Source: Rotaria macrura | Taxonomy: Eukaryota > Rotifera > Eurotatoria > Philodinida > Philodinidae | NCBI GenBank assembly: GCA_900239685.1 | Contig: OENT01000071.1 | Coordinates: 1-64,000 of the forward strand | Direction of reading: 5' to 3' | DNA: 64,000 nt | In this document: in pieces, positions 62,252 to 64,000 of the stretch | Numbering within the stretch: position 1 is the first letter of the stretch | Layout of the letters: every line of letters begins with the position of its first letter | Made by a program: the position numbers and the translations under genes | Notes under the pieces: generated by a model | The model's input: only the letters and a program-made list of their open reading frames with translations | What the model was told of the DNA's origin: nothing | Database searches by the model: none

Positions 62252-64000
62252 TTATCTCACCGTTGTTCCTGATGCATTTTCACGTCCTGCACTTGCTGCT
62301 GCATCGGATGTTGTTGGACGATTAGCACTTATTGAACGTTGTGCTGAAACTGCAGTTGATGAACTAGCTGCTGTAGCTGGTCGTGTAGCTAATAGAGTGA
62401 TAAATGAAAAGAAAATCACACTATGATTTTTGATAAAATAACATGCGTGTTACCTGAAGAACGAGTATTAGATACAGGGCGCTCTTTTCCAACTGTTGTT
62501 TTACTAGCTGAAGTAGATACACGTGATGCGACAGCTGAAGCTGTTCCATGGGCAGAAACACTCGTAGCACCAGTTGACGCAGCTTTTGCTGGCGGTCTAG
62601 TTGACGTCACTGGTGGCCGAGCACTTGCTTTGCTTGTTGTACTAGTAGAAGCTGATGTAGCAGCAGCAGCAGCAGCAGCATTTGTTGATGATGGTGAACT
62701 GCCTTCAGGAGCTGTTGAGAGTATTGTTGTTTGTTGATCTGATGTAGTTGCATCTGAAGTTTTATGAATGGTCGACGGGCGAGTAGGTTTTCCTGTCGAT
62801 GGTTTTGTTGTAGGCCGTGTTGAAGCTGTTGTTGTTGTAGAGCTAGCTGCTGGTTTTGACTTGGGCACTGTTGATGTTGCAGAACTTGTAGGTTTAGCTG
62901 GGACATCTCGCTAGATTAAGTTACGAAAATAGTACAATACATTTGAGAAATTTGAACACTTACGGTTGGTTTGGGACCTGTTGATGCCTCATGTGATGGA
63001 GATGTCGATGTTACTTTTGGTTTATGTGATGCGGCTGTACTACTTGCTGTTGTTGTTGATTGAGGAGGCTTGCGAATTGTTGTAGACGGTTTTGAATCAG
63101 TAGCCTTTGCTGTTGAACCAACTGCTTTGTGTTCAGCAACTTTCGATGCAACAGCACCAACAGTTGATTTGTGTTCCGACGCTTTTGATGCGGTGCTCCC
63201 TGCTGCTGCTGTTTTGTGTTCTGTAGCTTTTGTTGCAGTCACTGCTGTAGATAATGGTTTAGATTTTGCAGTAAGAGTTGAGCGTGGTGCATGTGCGGTA
63301 CTTGTTGATTTCTTGATTGTTGAGCTAGTTGTTTTAGCGGGTGACGTCGCTGTTGGAGCTGTCGGTGAAGATGCTATTGGCAATGTTGAATCTAATTTCG
63401 ATGATACATCAGATGGTATTTCTTGTTTTAAGTTTTCGTGTTCTTCAGTTGTTGATGATGTTTTTGCATCTTCATTCGATTCAGTGGCAATGGCAGATTG
63501 CTCTGATGATGCTTCTAGAACTGGCGAGGATCCTTCTGCTGTTGTTGCTGAAAATAGTGGTGGAGGTTGTCGATCTGATGTAGCTGGTGGCGATGGTGAA
63601 GTAACAAGGTCAATTTTAGCTGCTAATTCTGTGGCAGCATTATCAACTTCGTCGCATACTTCATCAATTAAACGTTGTTGATCAGCTTCATTCAATTCTT
63701 GTTCACTTTCATTTGATTGCGCAGTTAGAATCACATTTTCCTGATCATTCATTGTATTTTCTTCTTCGTTACCTGATGTTGTATTGTCAGGTTCAGGTTG
63801 TTCTGCTTCTTCTGTAATTGGCGAAGAAACCGTTTCAACTTCGTTCGTAGCAGATGAACAGACAACTTCAACTTCTTCTTTACCTGGCGACGAAACCACT
63901 TCAGTTGCTTCTTTGACGGGTGACGTGGCGGCTTCAACTTCTTCTTTTACAGGCGAAGAGATGACTTTAGTTTCTTCTGTAACAGACGACGTGACGGCTT
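62252..64000 (-). CDS. Ser/Thr/Ala/Pro-rich protein with SPVKEE-type repeats, 5' end outside the window
   Basis: Three exons are visible: 64000-62964, 62910-62454 and 62388-62252, joined in frame. The upstream part is acidic and repetitive, about 13 residues per unit (VISSPVKEEVEAATSPVKEA then VVSSPGKEEVEVV). It resembles the KSPVKEE tracts of neurofilament-H and the projection regions of MAPs. The rest is low-complexity and basic (SPAKTTSSTIKKSTSTAHAP; RPPVTSTRPPAKAAS), with repeated [TA]SKA-x-EHK units (TASKASEHKS; VASKVAEHKA) and a poly-Ala run coded by GCT. The last exon reads GTTVR and a stop. However, its ACG|GTGAGA is also a strong splice donor, so this may be an N-terminal part of the MAP gene downstream. 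No enzymatic domain is seen. Confidence 0.75.
62660..62681 (-). repeat. Trinucleotide run coding poly-Ala
   Basis: About seven GCA units on the plus strand (GCT/GCA in the minus coding frame), giving an uninterrupted Ala tract in the Ser/Thr-rich protein. Prone to length change. Confidence 0.8.

Noticed and set aside
62423..63681. Long plus-strand open frames opposite the Ser/Thr-rich gene
   Set aside because: Antisense shadows of low-complexity codons; Val/Ala/Asp composition mirrors the minus-strand Ser/Thr/Ala coding, and the minus frame has consistent splice joins.
1..64000. CRISPR arrays, bacterial operons, tRNA or rRNA genes
   Set aside because: No direct-repeat/spacer array, no tRNA-like arms with a TTCGAAT box in a clover-leaf context and no rRNA-like sequence were seen; the window is animal nuclear DNA.

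Overview
The window is animal nuclear DNA. It is strongly AT-rich and carries intron-split genes with GT-AG introns that are mostly 54-70 bp long. The genes include clear metazoan families: Notch, GAPVD1, ATF7IP, NSE4, a tau/MAP-type protein and an AA15 LPMO. Very short introns, compact gene bodies and splice-acceptor-like sequence directly before several start codons suit a rotifer, most likely a bdelloid. That assignment is inference, because no marker gene here proves it. All exon joins were made by hand from splice signals, reading frame and family similarity.

Layout. 1-2.0 kb: no gene seen. 2.1-3.3 kb: divergent rhodopsin-type GPCR (-). 3.5-9.4 kb: a small Notch receptor (-) with only about seven EGF repeats but a complete LNR/NOD/TM/ankyrin core. 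9.4-12.4 kb: gene-free. 12.45-13.2 kb: PIN-like plus zinc-finger protein (+), the only confident plus-strand gene. 14.0-16.0 kb: multi-pass family 2 glycosyltransferase (-). 17.28-18.08 kb: a 0.8 kb foldback/MITE element with arms of about 265 bp. 18.8-19.7 kb: small coiled-coil protein (-). 19.7-25.5 kb: gene-poor, with a short assembly gap in a C tract. 25.5-42.5 kb: three closely spaced minus-strand genes, transcribed in the order NSE4, ATF7IP, GAPVD1. 42.7-44.2 kb: AA15 LPMO (-). 44.2-49.4 kb: no supported gene. 49.4-61.9 kb: a very large MAP (-). 62.25-64 kb: the 3' part of a Ser/Thr/Ala/Pro-rich gene (-) that leaves the window.

The main discovery is the 49.4-61.9 kb gene. Its C-terminus has a recognisable tau/MAP2 microtubule-binding repeat (KSKIGSFDN...KSGG) followed by KAKTDTNAQEI, which matches the segment after the last repeat of tau. 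The rest of the protein carries about 40 units of roughly 31-33 residues centred on S-[RK]-[IV]-D-[TS]-W. One upstream unit (AKVDSWN...RGGDIKI) is intermediate between the two forms, so the W-type units look like diverged, amplified tau repeats. A second array of eight 42-residue units, one per exon, precedes them. Nearly all exons are phase 0, which would let units multiply by exon duplication.

The NSE4-ATF7IP-GAPVD1 cluster has gaps of about 230 and 320 bp, and at two junctions an acceptor-like site lies 6-7 nt before the ATG. This suggests spliced-leader trans-splicing of a polycistronic or closely packed unit.
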